Source: Streptomyces noursei (GTDB taxonomy: Bacteria > Actinomycetota > Actinomycetes > Streptomycetales > Streptomycetaceae). From it: a stretch of DNA of 64,000 nt. The stretch spans positions 3,472,001 through 3,536,000 of the forward strand of contig NZ_CP070326.1 in the NCBI RefSeq assembly GCF_016917755.1, in the 5' to 3' direction. Position 1 is the stretch's first letter. Each line of letters starts with the position of its first letter. The position numbers and the translations under genes were made by a program. Positions 35,941 to 44,742 of this stretch are shown here, piece by piece. The notes beneath the pieces are model-generated. The model did not search any database and was not told the origin of the DNA. It saw only the letters and a program-made list of their open reading frames with translations.

Positions 35941-37125
35941 GTGTCTGAACCCGCATCGCGCGACGCGCACCCGCACTCCGCGACCCTCCGACGGCTGGAG
36001 AACTCCTCCGGCAAGCTGGCCGCCGCGGCGATCTCCCGCATGGACGCCACGCTGCCGTGGTACCGCGCGATGCCTCCGGAGAACCGTTCCTGGATCGGCC
36101 TGGTGGCGCAGGCCGGCATCGCCGCGTTCACCGAGTGGTTCCGGCACCCGGAGACACCGCAGGCGATCAGCACCGACGTCTTCGGCACGGCGCCGCGCGA
36201 GCTGACCCGGGCGATCACCCTGCGGCAGACGGTGGAGATGGTCCGCACCACGATCGAGGTGATGGAGTCCGCGATCGACGACGTCGCGGCACCGGGCGAC
36301 GAGTCCGTGCTGCGCGAGGCGCTCCTGGTCTACGCCCGGGAGATCGCCTTCGCCACCGCCCAGGTCTACGCGCAGGCCGCCGAGGCGCGCGGCGCCTGGG
36401 ACGCCCGCCTGGAGTCCCTGGTGGTCAACGCGGTGCTCTCCGGGGAGGCCGACGAGGGCGCGGTCTCCCGGGCCGCGGCCCTCGGCTGGAACGCGCCGGA
36501 GCATGTGTGCGTGGTGCTGGGCACCGCCCCGGACGGCGACAGCGAGCTGACCGTCGAGGCGATCCGGCGGGCCGCCCGGCACGCCAAGCTCCAGGTGCTG
36601 ACCGGCGTGCTGGGCAGCCGGCTGGTGGTGATCGCGGGCGGTTCGGACAATCCGCTCAAGGCCGCCAAGGCGCTGATCGGGCCGTTCGCCGCCGGTCCCG
36701 TGGTGGCCGGCCCGGTGGTCTCCGACCTGCTCGCCGCGACCCGCTCGGCACAGGCCGCGGCGGCCGGCCTGCGGGCCTGCGCGGCCTGGCCGGACGCCCC
36801 CCGGCCGGTGCTGGCGGACGACCTGCTGCCGGAGCGCGCGATGGCCTCGGACCCGGTCGCGCGGGAGCAGTTGGTGGAGGAGATCTACAGACCGCTCGAA
36901 GAAGCGGGGTCGGCGCTGCTGGAGACGCTGAGCGTCTATCTGGAGCAGGCGAGCAGTCTGGAGGGCGCTGCCCGGATGCTGTTCGTCCACCCCAACACCG
37001 TGCGCTATCGGCTCCGTCGTGTGACGGACGTCACCGGCTGGTCACCGTCCGATGTGCGCTCCGCATTCACGCTGCGTATCGCCCTGATTCTGGGGCGTCT
37101 CGCTGACGGCGAGGCGCAACCCTAG
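35941..37125 (+). CDS. fasR: FasR, PucR-type activator of the fatty acid synthase operon
   Basis: 394 residues, GTG start. A GGDEF-like/PucR central region (about 170-260) is followed by the C-terminal PucR helix-turn-helix: SSLEGAARMLFVHPNTVRYRLRRVTDVTG (about 340-372). It lies directly upstream of fabD-fabH-acpP-fabF, the same order as SCO2386-SCO2390 of S. coelicolor, where FasR is an experimentally shown activator of the fab operon. By synteny and domain content this is its orthologue. An 82-bp gap separates it from fabD and probably holds the fab promoter. Confidence 0.93.
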   Translation: MSEPASRDAHPHSATLRRLENSSGKLAAAAISRMDATLPWYRAMPPENRSWIGLVAQAGIAAFTEWFRHPETPQAISTDVFGTAPRELTRAITLRQTVEMVRTTIEVMESAIDDVAAPGDESVLREALLVYAREIAFATAQVYAQAAEARGAWDARLESLVVNAVLSGEADEGAVSRAAALGWNAPEHVCVVLGTAPDGDSELTVEAIRRAARHAKLQVLTGVLGSRLVVIAGGSDNPLKAAKALIGPFAAGPVVAGPVVSDLLAATRSAQAAAAGLRACAAWPDAPRPVLADDLLPERAMASDPVAREQLVEEIYRPLEEAGSALLETLSVYLEQASSLEGAARMLFVHPNTVRYRLRRVTDVTGWSPSDVRSAFTLRIALILGRLADGEAQP

Positions 37126-37207
37126 ACTTTGTCGAACACCAACAATTCCCCCGATGGTTCTTCGTCCCTGTCCCCACGGGCGGGCGGGACCTCCCACAAG
37201 AGAGAGT
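37126..37207 (+). promoter_or_regulatory. fab operon promoter region
   Basis: 82 bp between fasR and fabD, noticeably more AT-rich than its flanks. It contains an imperfect dyad, GAACACCA (37134-37141) and TGGTTC (37155-37160). FasR of S. coelicolor binds in front of fabD; whether this dyad is the site is not shown. No clean -35/-10 pair was fixed. Confidence 0.4.
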
Positions 37208-38170
37208 GTGAGGGTGCTCGTACTCGTCGCTCCCGGCCAAGGCGCTCAGACGCCCGGCTTCCTGATCCCCTGGCTCGACCTCCCCGGAGTCGAGGACCAG
37301 CTCCGCGAATGGTCCGAGGCCATCGACTTGGACCTCGTTCACTACGGCACCAAGGCAACCGAGGACGAGATCCGCGACACCGCGGTGGCGCAGCCCCTGC
37401 TGGTGGCATCGGCCCTGATCTCCGCGCGGCAGCTGTTCCCGACGCCCGAGGCGCTCGCCTCACAGGTCGGCGCGACGGCCGGCCACAGCGTCGGTGAACT
37501 CGCCGCCGCGGCCCTGGCCGGCACCATCACGGACGCCGAGGCGATGGCCCTGGTGCGCCGTCGCGGGCTGGCGATGGCCGAGGCCGCCGCCGTCACCGAG
37601 ACCGGTATGGCCGCGCTGCTGGGCGGCGACGAGGACGTCGTCCTGCCGCACCTGGAGAAGCTCGGCCTGACCCCGGCGAACGTGAACGGCGCCGGGCAGA
37701 TCGTCGCCGCGGGCACCGCCGAGCAGATCGCCGCGCTGGTCGCCGACAAGCCGGAGGGCACCCGACGGGTCGTGCCGCTGAAGGTGGCCGGCGCGTTCCA
37801 TACTCACCACATGGCACCCGCCGTCTCGGCCCTGGAAGCCGCGGTCACCGAGCTGTCCCCGGCCGACCCGTGCACCCGGTACGTCTCCAACAAGGACGGC
37901 CAGGTGGTCACTTCCGGCCAGGACGTGGTGCGGCGGCTCGTCGGCCAGGTGGCCAACCCGGTGCGCTGGGACCGCTGCACGGAGACCTTCAAGGAGCTCG
38001 GTGCCACCGCGCTCGTCGAGGCCGCGCCCGGAGGCACCCTCACGGGTCTGGCCAAGCGCGCCCTGCCCGGGGTGAAGACGCTCGCCCTGAAGACGCCCGA
38101 CGACCTCGACGCGGCCCGTGAGCTGATCGCCACCGCAGCGGACGCCGCTCCCGCAGCATCGGCCGAATAG
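37208..38170 (+). CDS. fabD: Malonyl-CoA:ACP acyltransferase
   Basis: 320 residues; GTG start with a purine-rich AAGAGAGA upstream. The nucleophile is Ser94 in GHSVGE. An Arg follows in LVRRRGLAMAEA, and the catalytic His lies in AGAFHTHHM. It moves malonyl groups from CoA to ACP to feed FabH and FabF. It is the first gene of the type II FAS operon and ends 12 bp before fabH. Confidence 0.97.
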   Translation: MRVLVLVAPGQGAQTPGFLIPWLDLPGVEDQLREWSEAIDLDLVHYGTKATEDEIRDTAVAQPLLVASALISARQLFPTPEALASQVGATAGHSVGELAAAALAGTITDAEAMALVRRRGLAMAEAAAVTETGMAALLGGDEDVVLPHLEKLGLTPANVNGAGQIVAAGTAEQIAALVADKPEGTRRVVPLKVAGAFHTHHMAPAVSALEAAVTELSPADPCTRYVSNKDGQVVTSGQDVVRRLVGQVANPVRWDRCTETFKELGATALVEAAPGGTLTGLAKRALPGVKTLALKTPDDLDAARELIATAADAAPAASAE

Positions 38171-38182
38171 GAGTCGTAGCGC

Positions 38183-39229
38183 ATGACCTCGAAGATCAAG
38201 CCCTCCAAGGGCGCCCCGTACGCGCGGATCATGGGCGTCGGCGGCTACCGCCCGACCCGTGTCGTGCCCAACGAGGAGATCCTCAAGCACATCGACTCGT
38301 CCGACGAGTGGATCCGCTCCCGGTCGGGCATCGCCACGCGCCACTGGGCGGGCCCGGACGAGACCGTCGCGACCATGGCGGTCGAGGCGTCCGGCAAGGC
38401 CATCGCCGACGCCGGGATCGCGCCCGAGCAGATCGGCGCGGTGGTCGTCTCCACCGTCTCGCACTTCAAGCAGACCCCGGCCATCGCGACCGAGATCGCG
38501 CATCTCGTCGGCGCGGGCAAGCCGGCCGCGTTCGACATCTCCGCGGGCTGCGCCGGCTTCGGCTACGGACTGACCCTGGCCAAGGGGATGGTCGTCGAGG
38601 GCTCGGCGGAGTACGTCCTGGTGATCGGCGTCGAGCGGCTCTCGGACCTGACGGACCTTGAGGACCGCGCGACGGCCTTCCTGTTCGGTGACGGCGCCGG
38701 CGCGGTCATCGTCGGCCCGGCCAAGGAGCCGGCGATCGGCCCGACGGTGTGGGGCTCGGAGGGCGACAAGTCCGAGACCATCAAGCAGACCCTCTCCTGG
38801 GACGTGTACCGCACCACCCCGACGCCCGGCGGCGACGGGCCCGAGGAGCGTCCCGCGCCCGAGGCGATCCGCTATCCCGCGATCACCCAGGAGGGCCAGG
38901 CAGTCTTCCGGTGGGCGGTGTTCGAGATGGCGAAGGTCGCCCAGCAGGCGCTGGACGAGGCCGGAGTCAGCCCGGACGACCTGGACGTCTTCATTCCGCA
39001 CCAGGCCAACATGCGGATCATCGACTCGATGGTGAAGACTCTGAAGCTGCCGGAGAGCGTCACGGTCGCCCGTGACGTGGAGACCACCGGCAACACCTCG
39101 GCCGCCTCGATTCCGCTCGCCATGGAGCGGCTGTTGGCGACCGGGCAGGCCAAGAGCGGGGACACCGCGCTGGTCATCGGCTTCGGGGCGGGTCTCGTGT
39201 ACGCCGCGACGGTCGTTACTCTCCCCTAG
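38183..39229 (+). CDS. fabH: 3-oxoacyl-ACP synthase III
   Basis: 348 residues. The catalytic triad is Cys123 (SAGCAGFGYG), His in PHQANMRI and Asn in TGNTSAAS. It condenses an acyl-CoA starter with malonyl-ACP. In Streptomyces this enzyme takes branched starters (isobutyryl, 2-methylbutyryl, isovaleryl) as well as acetyl-CoA, and so sets the branched-chain fatty acid profile. It is the second gene of the fab operon. Confidence 0.97.
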   Translation: MTSKIKPSKGAPYARIMGVGGYRPTRVVPNEEILKHIDSSDEWIRSRSGIATRHWAGPDETVATMAVEASGKAIADAGIAPEQIGAVVVSTVSHFKQTPAIATEIAHLVGAGKPAAFDISAGCAGFGYGLTLAKGMVVEGSAEYVLVIGVERLSDLTDLEDRATAFLFGDGAGAVIVGPAKEPAIGPTVWGSEGDKSETIKQTLSWDVYRTTPTPGGDGPEERPAPEAIRYPAITQEGQAVFRWAVFEMAKVAQQALDEAGVSPDDLDVFIPHQANMRIIDSMVKTLKLPESVTVARDVETTGNTSAASIPLAMERLLATGQAKSGDTALVIGFGAGLVYAATVVTLP

Positions 39230-39337
39230 GCAAGATCTGCGCAGTCCGGCACCGAGCACGACGTGCCGGCCACTGCGCGGGCCTTCACCGCTTCACCGTA
39301 AAACAAGCATTTTCCCGCTATTCGAAGGAGCGCCATC

Positions 39338-39586
39338 ATGGCCGCCACTCAGGAAGAGATCGTCAAGGGTCTCGCCGAGATCGTCAACGAGATCGCTGGC
39401 ATCCCCACCGATGAGGTCCAGGTGGACAAGTCCTTCACCGACGACCTGGACGTCGACTCGCTGTCCATGGTCGAGGTCGTCGTCGCCGCCGAAGAGCGCT
39501 TCGACGTGAAGATCCCGGACGACGACGTCAAGAACCTCAAGACCGTCGGCGACGCGACCGACTACATCCTCAAGCACCAGTCCTGA
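39338..39586 (+). CDS. acpP: Acyl carrier protein
   Basis: 82 residues, acidic. The phosphopantetheine site is Ser41 in DVDSLSMVE. A good AAGGAG precedes the ATG. It carries growing acyl chains for the type II FAS. It sits between fabH and fabF; the 108-bp gap after fabH is larger than elsewhere in the operon and may allow separate strong expression. Confidence 0.97.
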   Translation: MAATQEEIVKGLAEIVNEIAGIPTDEVQVDKSFTDDLDVDSLSMVEVVVAAEERFDVKIPDDDVKNLKTVGDATDYILKHQS

Positions 39587-39662
39587 TCTGGCGCAGCGCA
39601 TGTCGCCACCCCGCGGTGGCGCCGTCGATTCAGACACCTCTACCCGTGGAGTAAGAATTCCC

Positions 39663-40949
39663 GTGAACGCGACCAATCGCACCGTGGTCGTCACCGGTAT
39701 CGGCGCAACCACACCGCTGGGTGGCGACAGCGCTTCGACCTGGGAGGGCATGCTCGCCGGCCGGTCCGGCGTGAGCCCCCTGGAGCAGGAATGGGCAGCC
39801 GACCTGCCGGTCAAGATCGCCGCGCAGGCGGCGGTGGACCCCGGCGAGATCCTGCCCCGTCCGCAGGCCCGCCGACTGGACCGCTCGGCGCAGTTCGCGC
39901 TGATCGCGGCCCGTGAGGCATGGGCGGACGCCGGCTTCACGGCCAAGGCCGGCGAGCCGGACACCGCCGCCGGGCCGGCGGGTTCGGTCAACCCCGACCG
40001 CCTGGGCACCGTCATCGCCTCCGGCATCGGCGGCGTGACCACGCTCCTGGGCCAGTACGACGTCCTGCGCGAGAAGGGCGTCCGGCGGGTCTCCCCGCAC
40101 ACCGTGCCGATGCTGATGCCCAACGGCCCGTCGGCCAACGTCGGCCTGGACGTCAACGCCCGCGCCGGTGTGCACACCCCGGTGAGCGCCTGCGCCTCCG
40201 GCTCCGAGGCCATCGGCTACGCCATCGAGATGATCCGTACGGGCCGCGCCGACATCGTCGTCGCGGGCGGCACGGAGGCGGCCATCCACCCGTTGCCGAT
40301 CGCGGCGTTCGGCAACATGATGGCGATGTCGAAGAACAACGAGGACCCGCAGGGCGCCTCCCGTCCGTTCGACACCGAGCGCAACGGCTTCGTCCTCGGT
40401 GAGGGTGCCGGCGTGATCGTCCTGGAGTCGGCCGAGCACGCCGCCAAGCGCGGCGCGCGGGTCTACGCCGAGGCGGTCGGCCAGGGCATCTCCGCCGACA
40501 GCCACGACATCGTGCAGCCGGAGCCGTCCGGCAACGGCATCGCGCACGCGCTGCAGAACCTCCTCGACAACAGCGACCTCGCCCCGTCCGAGATCGTGCA
40601 CGTCAACGCGCACGCCACCTCGACCCCGCAGGGCGACCTGGCGGAGCTGAAGGCGCTGCACAAGGTCTTCGGCGACGACGTGCGGCACATGGCGGTCTCC
40701 GCCACCAAGTCGATGACCGGCCACCTCCTGGGCGGCGCGGGCGGCGTGGAGACGGTCGCCACCATCCTGGCGCTGTACCACCGGACGGCCCCGCCGACCA
40801 TCAACGTCGAGAACCTCGACCCCGAGGTGGACGCGGACATCGTCCGCGACGAGACCCGCGCGCTGCCGGCCGAGGGTCGGATCGCGGCGCTGAACGACTC
40901 GTTCGGCTTCGGCGGCCACAACGTGGTCCTCGCCTTCCGCACGGTCTGA
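39663..40949 (+). CDS. fabF: 3-oxoacyl-ACP synthase II
   Basis: 428 residues; the GTG at 39663 is set by GGAG about 12 bases upstream and by alignment to TNRTVVVTGIGATTPLGG. The triad is Cys177 (VSACASGSEA), His in NAHATSTPQGD and His in MTGHLLGGAG. It elongates acyl-ACP with malonyl-ACP. It is the last gene of the operon and is followed by a long perfect terminator. Confidence 0.97.
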   Translation: MNATNRTVVVTGIGATTPLGGDSASTWEGMLAGRSGVSPLEQEWAADLPVKIAAQAAVDPGEILPRPQARRLDRSAQFALIAAREAWADAGFTAKAGEPDTAAGPAGSVNPDRLGTVIASGIGGVTTLLGQYDVLREKGVRRVSPHTVPMLMPNGPSANVGLDVNARAGVHTPVSACASGSEAIGYAIEMIRTGRADIVVAGGTEAAIHPLPIAAFGNMMAMSKNNEDPQGASRPFDTERNGFVLGEGAGVIVLESAEHAAKRGARVYAEAVGQGISADSHDIVQPEPSGNGIAHALQNLLDNSDLAPSEIVHVNAHATSTPQGDLAELKALHKVFGDDVRHMAVSATKSMTGHLLGGAGGVETVATILALYHRTAPPTINVENLDPEVDADIVRDETRALPAEGRIAALNDSFGFGGHNVVLAFRTV

Positions 40950-40987
40950 GACACCGCCGGCGGCCGACGGCCGCCGCGCAGCAGTCA

Positions 40988-41030
40988 CCACGAGGGCCCG
41001 CCCGGTCAGGACGACCGGGCGGGCCCTCGT
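40988..41030. terminator. Terminator of the fab operon
   Basis: A perfect 19-bp inverted repeat (40988-41006 with 41012-41030) has a five-base loop, 39 bp past fabF. The convergent dehydrogenase gene ends 18 bp further on, so it may act in both directions. Confidence 0.88.
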
Positions 41031-41048
41031 GCTGCCGCCGCCGGCCGA

Positions 41049-41939
41049 TCAGTCGTCGAAACTGGCGAAGTACGCGGCCGCGCCGTCCTCGCCGCCGTGG
41101 CCCTGCTTCTCGGCGCGGCGGAACCGCTCCGCGGCGGCGGCCGCCAGGTCCGTGTGGACGCCGGCCGCCTCGGCGGCCTCGGTGATCAGCCGGATGTCCT
41201 TGCGCGCCGCGGAGACCGTGAAGCTGGGCGCGAGGTCACCGGTCAGGATCAGCTCCGACTTCATCCGCAGATACGGCATGTCGAGCGAGCCGCCGGCGAC
41301 CGCGTCCAGGAATTCCCGCGGGTCGACGCCCAGCCCCTTGGCGAGCCCCAGAGTTTCACCGGTACCGCTGATGACGGTCATCACCCAGCTGTTGACGACG
41401 AGTTTGAGTCGGCTGGCGGCCCCGCCCGCGGCGTCGTCACCGACCCACTGGGTGCGGCCGCCGACGATGTCGAAGTACCGCCCGGCGCGTTCGCGCAGGC
41501 CCGGGTCCCCGGCGGCGAGAACGATCAACTTCCCCTTCTCGGCGGGCGCCTTGGTGCCCAGTACGGGGGCGTCCACGATCCGCAGGTCCCGTTCGGCGGC
41601 GAAGCGGACGAGCGGTTCGAGTGCCGCGGGCCCGACGGTGCTCATCTGGAGCCAGAGGGCACCGGGCGCGAGGTCGGGGGCTGCCCGGCGCATGGCGTCG
41701 AGGACGGCGGGGCCGTCGAGCAGCATGGTGAGGACCGCGTCGGCACCGTCCACCGCCTCGCCCGGGGTGTCGGTGACCCGGACCCCGTCGGCGGCCAGCG
41801 GCTCGGCCTTGGCGCGGGTGCGGTTCCAGGCCCGGACGTCCAGCCCGGCGCGGGCGAGGTTGCGGGCCATCGCCGCGCCCATGATCCCGGTGCCGAGGAC
41901 GGCGACCGAAGGGGTGTCAGAGGTGTTGTTGTCGACCAT
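41049..41939 (-). CDS. 3-hydroxyisobutyrate dehydrogenase-like NAD(P)-binding oxidoreductase
   Basis: 296 residues. The Rossmann start is VAVLGTGIMGAAMARNLARAG. The substrate motif is MSTVGPAALE, the central APVLGTKAPAEKGKL matches the family, and the catalytic Lys is in SRLKLVVNSWVM. It belongs to the beta-hydroxyacid dehydrogenase group that also includes imine reductases and succinic semialdehyde reductases. TAGCGT on the coding strand (41946-41951) is six bases before the ATG, suggesting a leaderless mRNA. Substrate undetermined. Confidence 0.9.
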   Translation of the reverse strand: MVDNNTSDTPSVAVLGTGIMGAAMARNLARAGLDVRAWNRTRAKAEPLAADGVRVTDTPGEAVDGADAVLTMLLDGPAVLDAMRRAAPDLAPGALWLQMSTVGPAALEPLVRFAAERDLRIVDAPVLGTKAPAEKGKLIVLAAGDPGLRERAGRYFDIVGGRTQWVGDDAAGGAASRLKLVVNSWVMTVISGTGETLGLAKGLGVDPREFLDAVAGGSLDMPYLRMKSELILTGDLAPSFTVSAARKDIRLITEAAEAAGVHTDLAAAAAERFRRAEKQGHGGEDGAAAYFASFDD

Positions 41940-42082
41940 GGCGGCACGCTAGGGCTTGGAGCGGACTTCAAGTCAAGCGTGCGCCGTGTGTCGCACGCCG
42001 GACCCCGCGCAAGGCTCCGTACGGGCGCGTGCGGGGCGTCAGACGACGACCTGGGGGAGCCGGCGGACCGGCGCCTGACTCC

Positions 42083-42577
42083 TCATACGACTTGGTGCAG
42101 CCAGCGCACCGGGGCACCCTCGCCGGCGTACCGGAAGGGCTCCAGCTCGTCGTCCCAGGGCTTGCCGAGCAGCTTGGCTACCTCGGCGGCGAGTTCGGTC
42201 TCGCCGCGCGCGGAGCGGGCGACGGCGGCGCGCAGCCGGTCCTCGGGGATGAGGATGTCGCCGTGGATGCCGGTGACGGCGTGGAAGATGCCCAGGTCCG
42301 GGGTGGAGCTGTAGCGCTCGCCCTCGGCGGTGGAGCAGGGCTCGGCGGTCACCTCGAAGCGGAGCAGGTGCCAGCCGCGCAGCGCGGAGGCGAGCTTGGA
42401 GGCGGTGCCGGCTTCGCCCTGCCAGGAGAACTCCGCTCTCCAGGTGCCGGGCGACGCCGGCTGGCGGATCCAGTCGAGGTTGACGCGCACCCCGAGGACG
42501 CCCGCCACCGCCCATTCGACGTGCGGGCACAGCGCTCGTGGAGCGGAGTGGACGTACAGGACTCCACGTGTCGTCAC
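42083..42577 (-). CDS. DUF3145 protein
   Basis: 164 residues; the GTG at 42577 follows GGGAGGT. The protein opens with RGVLYVHSAPRALCPHVEWAV and contains WHLLRFEVTAEPC and GIFHAVTGIHGDILIPEDRL, the conserved core of DUF3145. The family is actinobacterial and has no known function. It lies near the fab operon in many streptomycetes, so a link with lipid metabolism is possible but unproven. Confidence 0.87.
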   Translation of the reverse strand: MTTRGVLYVHSAPRALCPHVEWAVAGVLGVRVNLDWIRQPASPGTWRAEFSWQGEAGTASKLASALRGWHLLRFEVTAEPCSTAEGERYSSTPDLGIFHAVTGIHGDILIPEDRLRAAVARSARGETELAAEVAKLLGKPWDDELEPFRYAGEGAPVRWLHQVV

Positions 42578-42902
42578 CGGGACCTCCCGTGCGGATCGAG
42601 GTTCGCCTTCCCCAGCGGCCTCGTGCCCGTTCCGGTCGCGGCCGGGACAGCTGTCGACATTCTGCCCCAGTGATCACTTCGGCACCAGCTTGCGAGGTGA
42701 CCTACAGTAAACACCACTAGGCGGAATTTGCCGCAAAAGGGACAGGAAATGACGTGTTGTAATTTGTCTGTGCCGACTGCACATGCCACTTCGGGTCACC
42801 GCCCGGCAGGCACGGGGCCAAGCTACCGCGCGGTGCCGGACCCGAAGTGACGTACCGTCGGTACTCGAAGAGATATCACTCGCACGCCGGAGGGGACAGG
42901 GT
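42578..42902. promoter_or_regulatory. Divergent intergenic region, DUF3145 / SGNH lipoprotein
   Basis: 325 bp, with an AT-rich core from about 42700 to 42790. A small hairpin GCGG-AATTTG-CCGC lies near 42722. No gene is supported; promoters for both flanking genes are expected here. Confidence 0.45.
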
Positions 42903-43841
42903 ATGACGTCGACCGATCGGCCCGTTCGCCCTCGGCGTCACCGCCTCGCGGCCCGCGCCGCCGTGGCCCTCGCCACGACTTCGGCGCTGCTGACCACCCT
43001 CAGCGCCTGTGGTGCCGACTCCGCCCCGCACGGCCGCGGCGCCGCCAAACCCACCGCGAAGCCCGCCCCCGCCTGGCGGACGGACCCCGCCTCGATCGCG
43101 GCGCTCGGCGACTCCATCACCGCCGGCTTCGACGCCTGCACGGTGCTCTCCGACTGCCCCGAGGTCTCCTGGTCCACCGGCACCAGCCCCAAGGTCGACA
43201 GCCTGGCCCACCGGCTGTTGAAGAAGAACCCGGCCGCGCACAGCTGGAACTACGCCCGGACCGGCGCCCTGATGAGCGACCTGCCGCAGCAGATCACCGC
43301 TGCGGCGGCCCGCAGGCCGGAGTTGGTCACGGTCCTGATCGGCGCCAACGACGCCTGCCGCAGCGACGTGGGGGCGATGACCTCCGCGGCGGACTTCCGG
43401 GCCGGCTTCGAGCGGTCCATGAAGACCCTGCGGCACAGCCTGCCGCGCACCCAGGTGTATGTCGCGGCGGTGCCGGACCTGCTGCGGCTGTGGTCCGAGG
43501 GGCGCAAGAACCCGCTCGGGAAGCAGGTCTGGAAGCTGGGCATCTGCGGTTCGATGCTGCGGGACCCGGACGACCTGACGAAGCCGGCACAGGACCGGCG
43601 GGCCCTGGTACGGGACCGGGTGATGGCGTACAACGAGGCGCTGGCGGAGGTCTGCGCCAAGGACACGCTGTGCCGCTTCGACCGCTCCGTCTTCGACTAC
43701 CGCTTCACCGGGCAGCAGTTGAGCACCTGGGACTGGTTCCATCCGGGGCTGCACGGCCAGCAGCAGCTGGCGGAGCTGGCGTTCCGGACGATCACGCGCA
43801 AGGAAAACCCCCTGAAGGGTGAGGCCGCTTCCGGCAGCTGA
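42903..43841 (+). CDS. SGNH/GDSL hydrolase, lipoprotein
   Basis: 312 residues; GGAGGGGACAGG precedes the ATG. The signal peptide has Arg pairs, a hydrophobic core and the lipobox LSAC, with lipid-modified Cys36. The catalytic blocks are GDSITAGFD (Ser71), a Gly in the block II region, GAND (block III Asn) and DWFHPGLHG, which supplies the Asp and His. It is anchored on the outside of the membrane and should hydrolyse an ester or deacylate an envelope glycan or lipid. Six or more cysteines suggest disulfides in the mature protein. Confidence 0.9.
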   Translation: MTSTDRPVRPRRHRLAARAAVALATTSALLTTLSACGADSAPHGRGAAKPTAKPAPAWRTDPASIAALGDSITAGFDACTVLSDCPEVSWSTGTSPKVDSLAHRLLKKNPAAHSWNYARTGALMSDLPQQITAAAARRPELVTVLIGANDACRSDVGAMTSAADFRAGFERSMKTLRHSLPRTQVYVAAVPDLLRLWSEGRKNPLGKQVWKLGICGSMLRDPDDLTKPAQDRRALVRDRVMAYNEALAEVCAKDTLCRFDRSVFDYRFTGQQLSTWDWFHPGLHGQQQLAELAFRTITRKENPLKGEAASGS

Positions 43842-43897
43842 GGCGACCGGGTCCCGGATGCGACGTCAGGGAAACCCCTAAGGGCACGGTGGTGCGG

Positions 43898-43936
43898 GTC
43901 ATACCGTGCGGGGACCTGGAACGTCATACCGTGCGG
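43898..43936 (+). repeat. Direct repeat of GTCATACCGTGCGG
   Basis: Two identical 14-bp copies start at 43898 and 43923, 25 bp apart (about 2.5 helical turns), 105-143 bp upstream of the DUF4097 lipoprotein ATG. The first 11 bases equal the core of the inverted repeat before the two-component genes at 27691. Spacing and position suggest binding of a dimeric regulator. Confidence 0.75.
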
Positions 43937-44040
43937 CGACGTCCGCGGGCCGGGGGGCAGGGATGATGATGACCAAGCGGTTCGGCCGGGTACGGCCGTT
44001 CCGTACCGCACCGTCACCACTGCCCCGGGGGAATCTCGCC

Positions 44041-44742
44041 ATGGCCCGTCTCCGTGCCGCCCATCTCGTCCTGCCCTGCGTGGCATTGACCCTGCTGACG
44101 ACCGGCTGCTCCCTGGTCTGGACCGGCTCGCTCAAGTCCGCCCAGCGGACGTACGGCGTCGACGGCACGATCAGCGCGCTCTCGGCGACGACCCACGGCG
44201 GCAACATCGAGATCGTGCCGGTGGAGGCCGGCGTCCCGGTCAAGGTGACGGAGAAGTACAAGTACGACGATGCCAAGCCGCAGACCACACACACCGTCAA
44301 GGACGGCCGGCTGACGCTGGACTCCGAGGACTGCTCCTCGAGCAGCCACTGCGAGGTGGGCTATCGCGTCCTGCTGCCGCGCAACGCCTCGGTGGATCTG
44401 CACACCAGCGGCGGCGACGTCACCGTCCGCGGCGCCTCCGGCGGGATCACCGCGGAAACCAGCGGCGGCGACATCACCATCGAGGACACCAAGACCCGTA
44501 CGGCGAAGGTGAAGACCAGCGGCGGCGACGTGGAGATGTCGCTCGGCGCGGTGCCCGACGAGGTGTCCGGCCGGACCAGCGGGGGCAACGTCACGATCCG
44601 GGTGCCCAAGGGCACCTACGCCGTCGACGCGGGCACCAGCGGCGGCAGCCGCAAGGTGTCCGTCACGACGGACGAGGGCTCGGCCCACAAAATATCCGCG
44701 CGGTCGAGCGGCGGCGACGTCTCGGTGCTCAGCCAGCAGTGA
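44041..44742 (+). CDS. DUF4097-type beta-helix lipoprotein
   Basis: 233 residues. The ATG at 44041 begins a classical lipoprotein signal (LTLLTTGC, Cys23). The mature part is built from short repeats with the element TSGGDV or TSGGNV recurring about every 17-20 residues, the hallmark of the DUF4097 parallel beta-helix/propeller. SSSSHC and another Cys may form a disulfide. In several Gram-positive bacteria DUF4097 genes belong to envelope-stress regulons controlled by two-component systems. Two GTCATACCG repeats lie upstream. The gene overlaps the convergent GH3 gene by 14 bp. Confidence 0.87.
   Translation: MARLRAAHLVLPCVALTLLTTGCSLVWTGSLKSAQRTYGVDGTISALSATTHGGNIEIVPVEAGVPVKVTEKYKYDDAKPQTTHTVKDGRLTLDSEDCSSSSHCEVGYRVLLPRNASVDLHTSGGDVTVRGASGGITAETSGGDITIEDTKTRTAKVKTSGGDVEMSLGAVPDEVSGRTSGGNVTIRVPKGTYAVDAGTSGGSRKVSVTTDEGSAHKISARSSGGDVSVLSQQ

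Noticed and set aside
43964..44040. Upstream ATG cluster as start of the DUF4097 lipoprotein
   Set aside because: It would add 26 basic residues before a textbook lipoprotein signal that begins at 44041.
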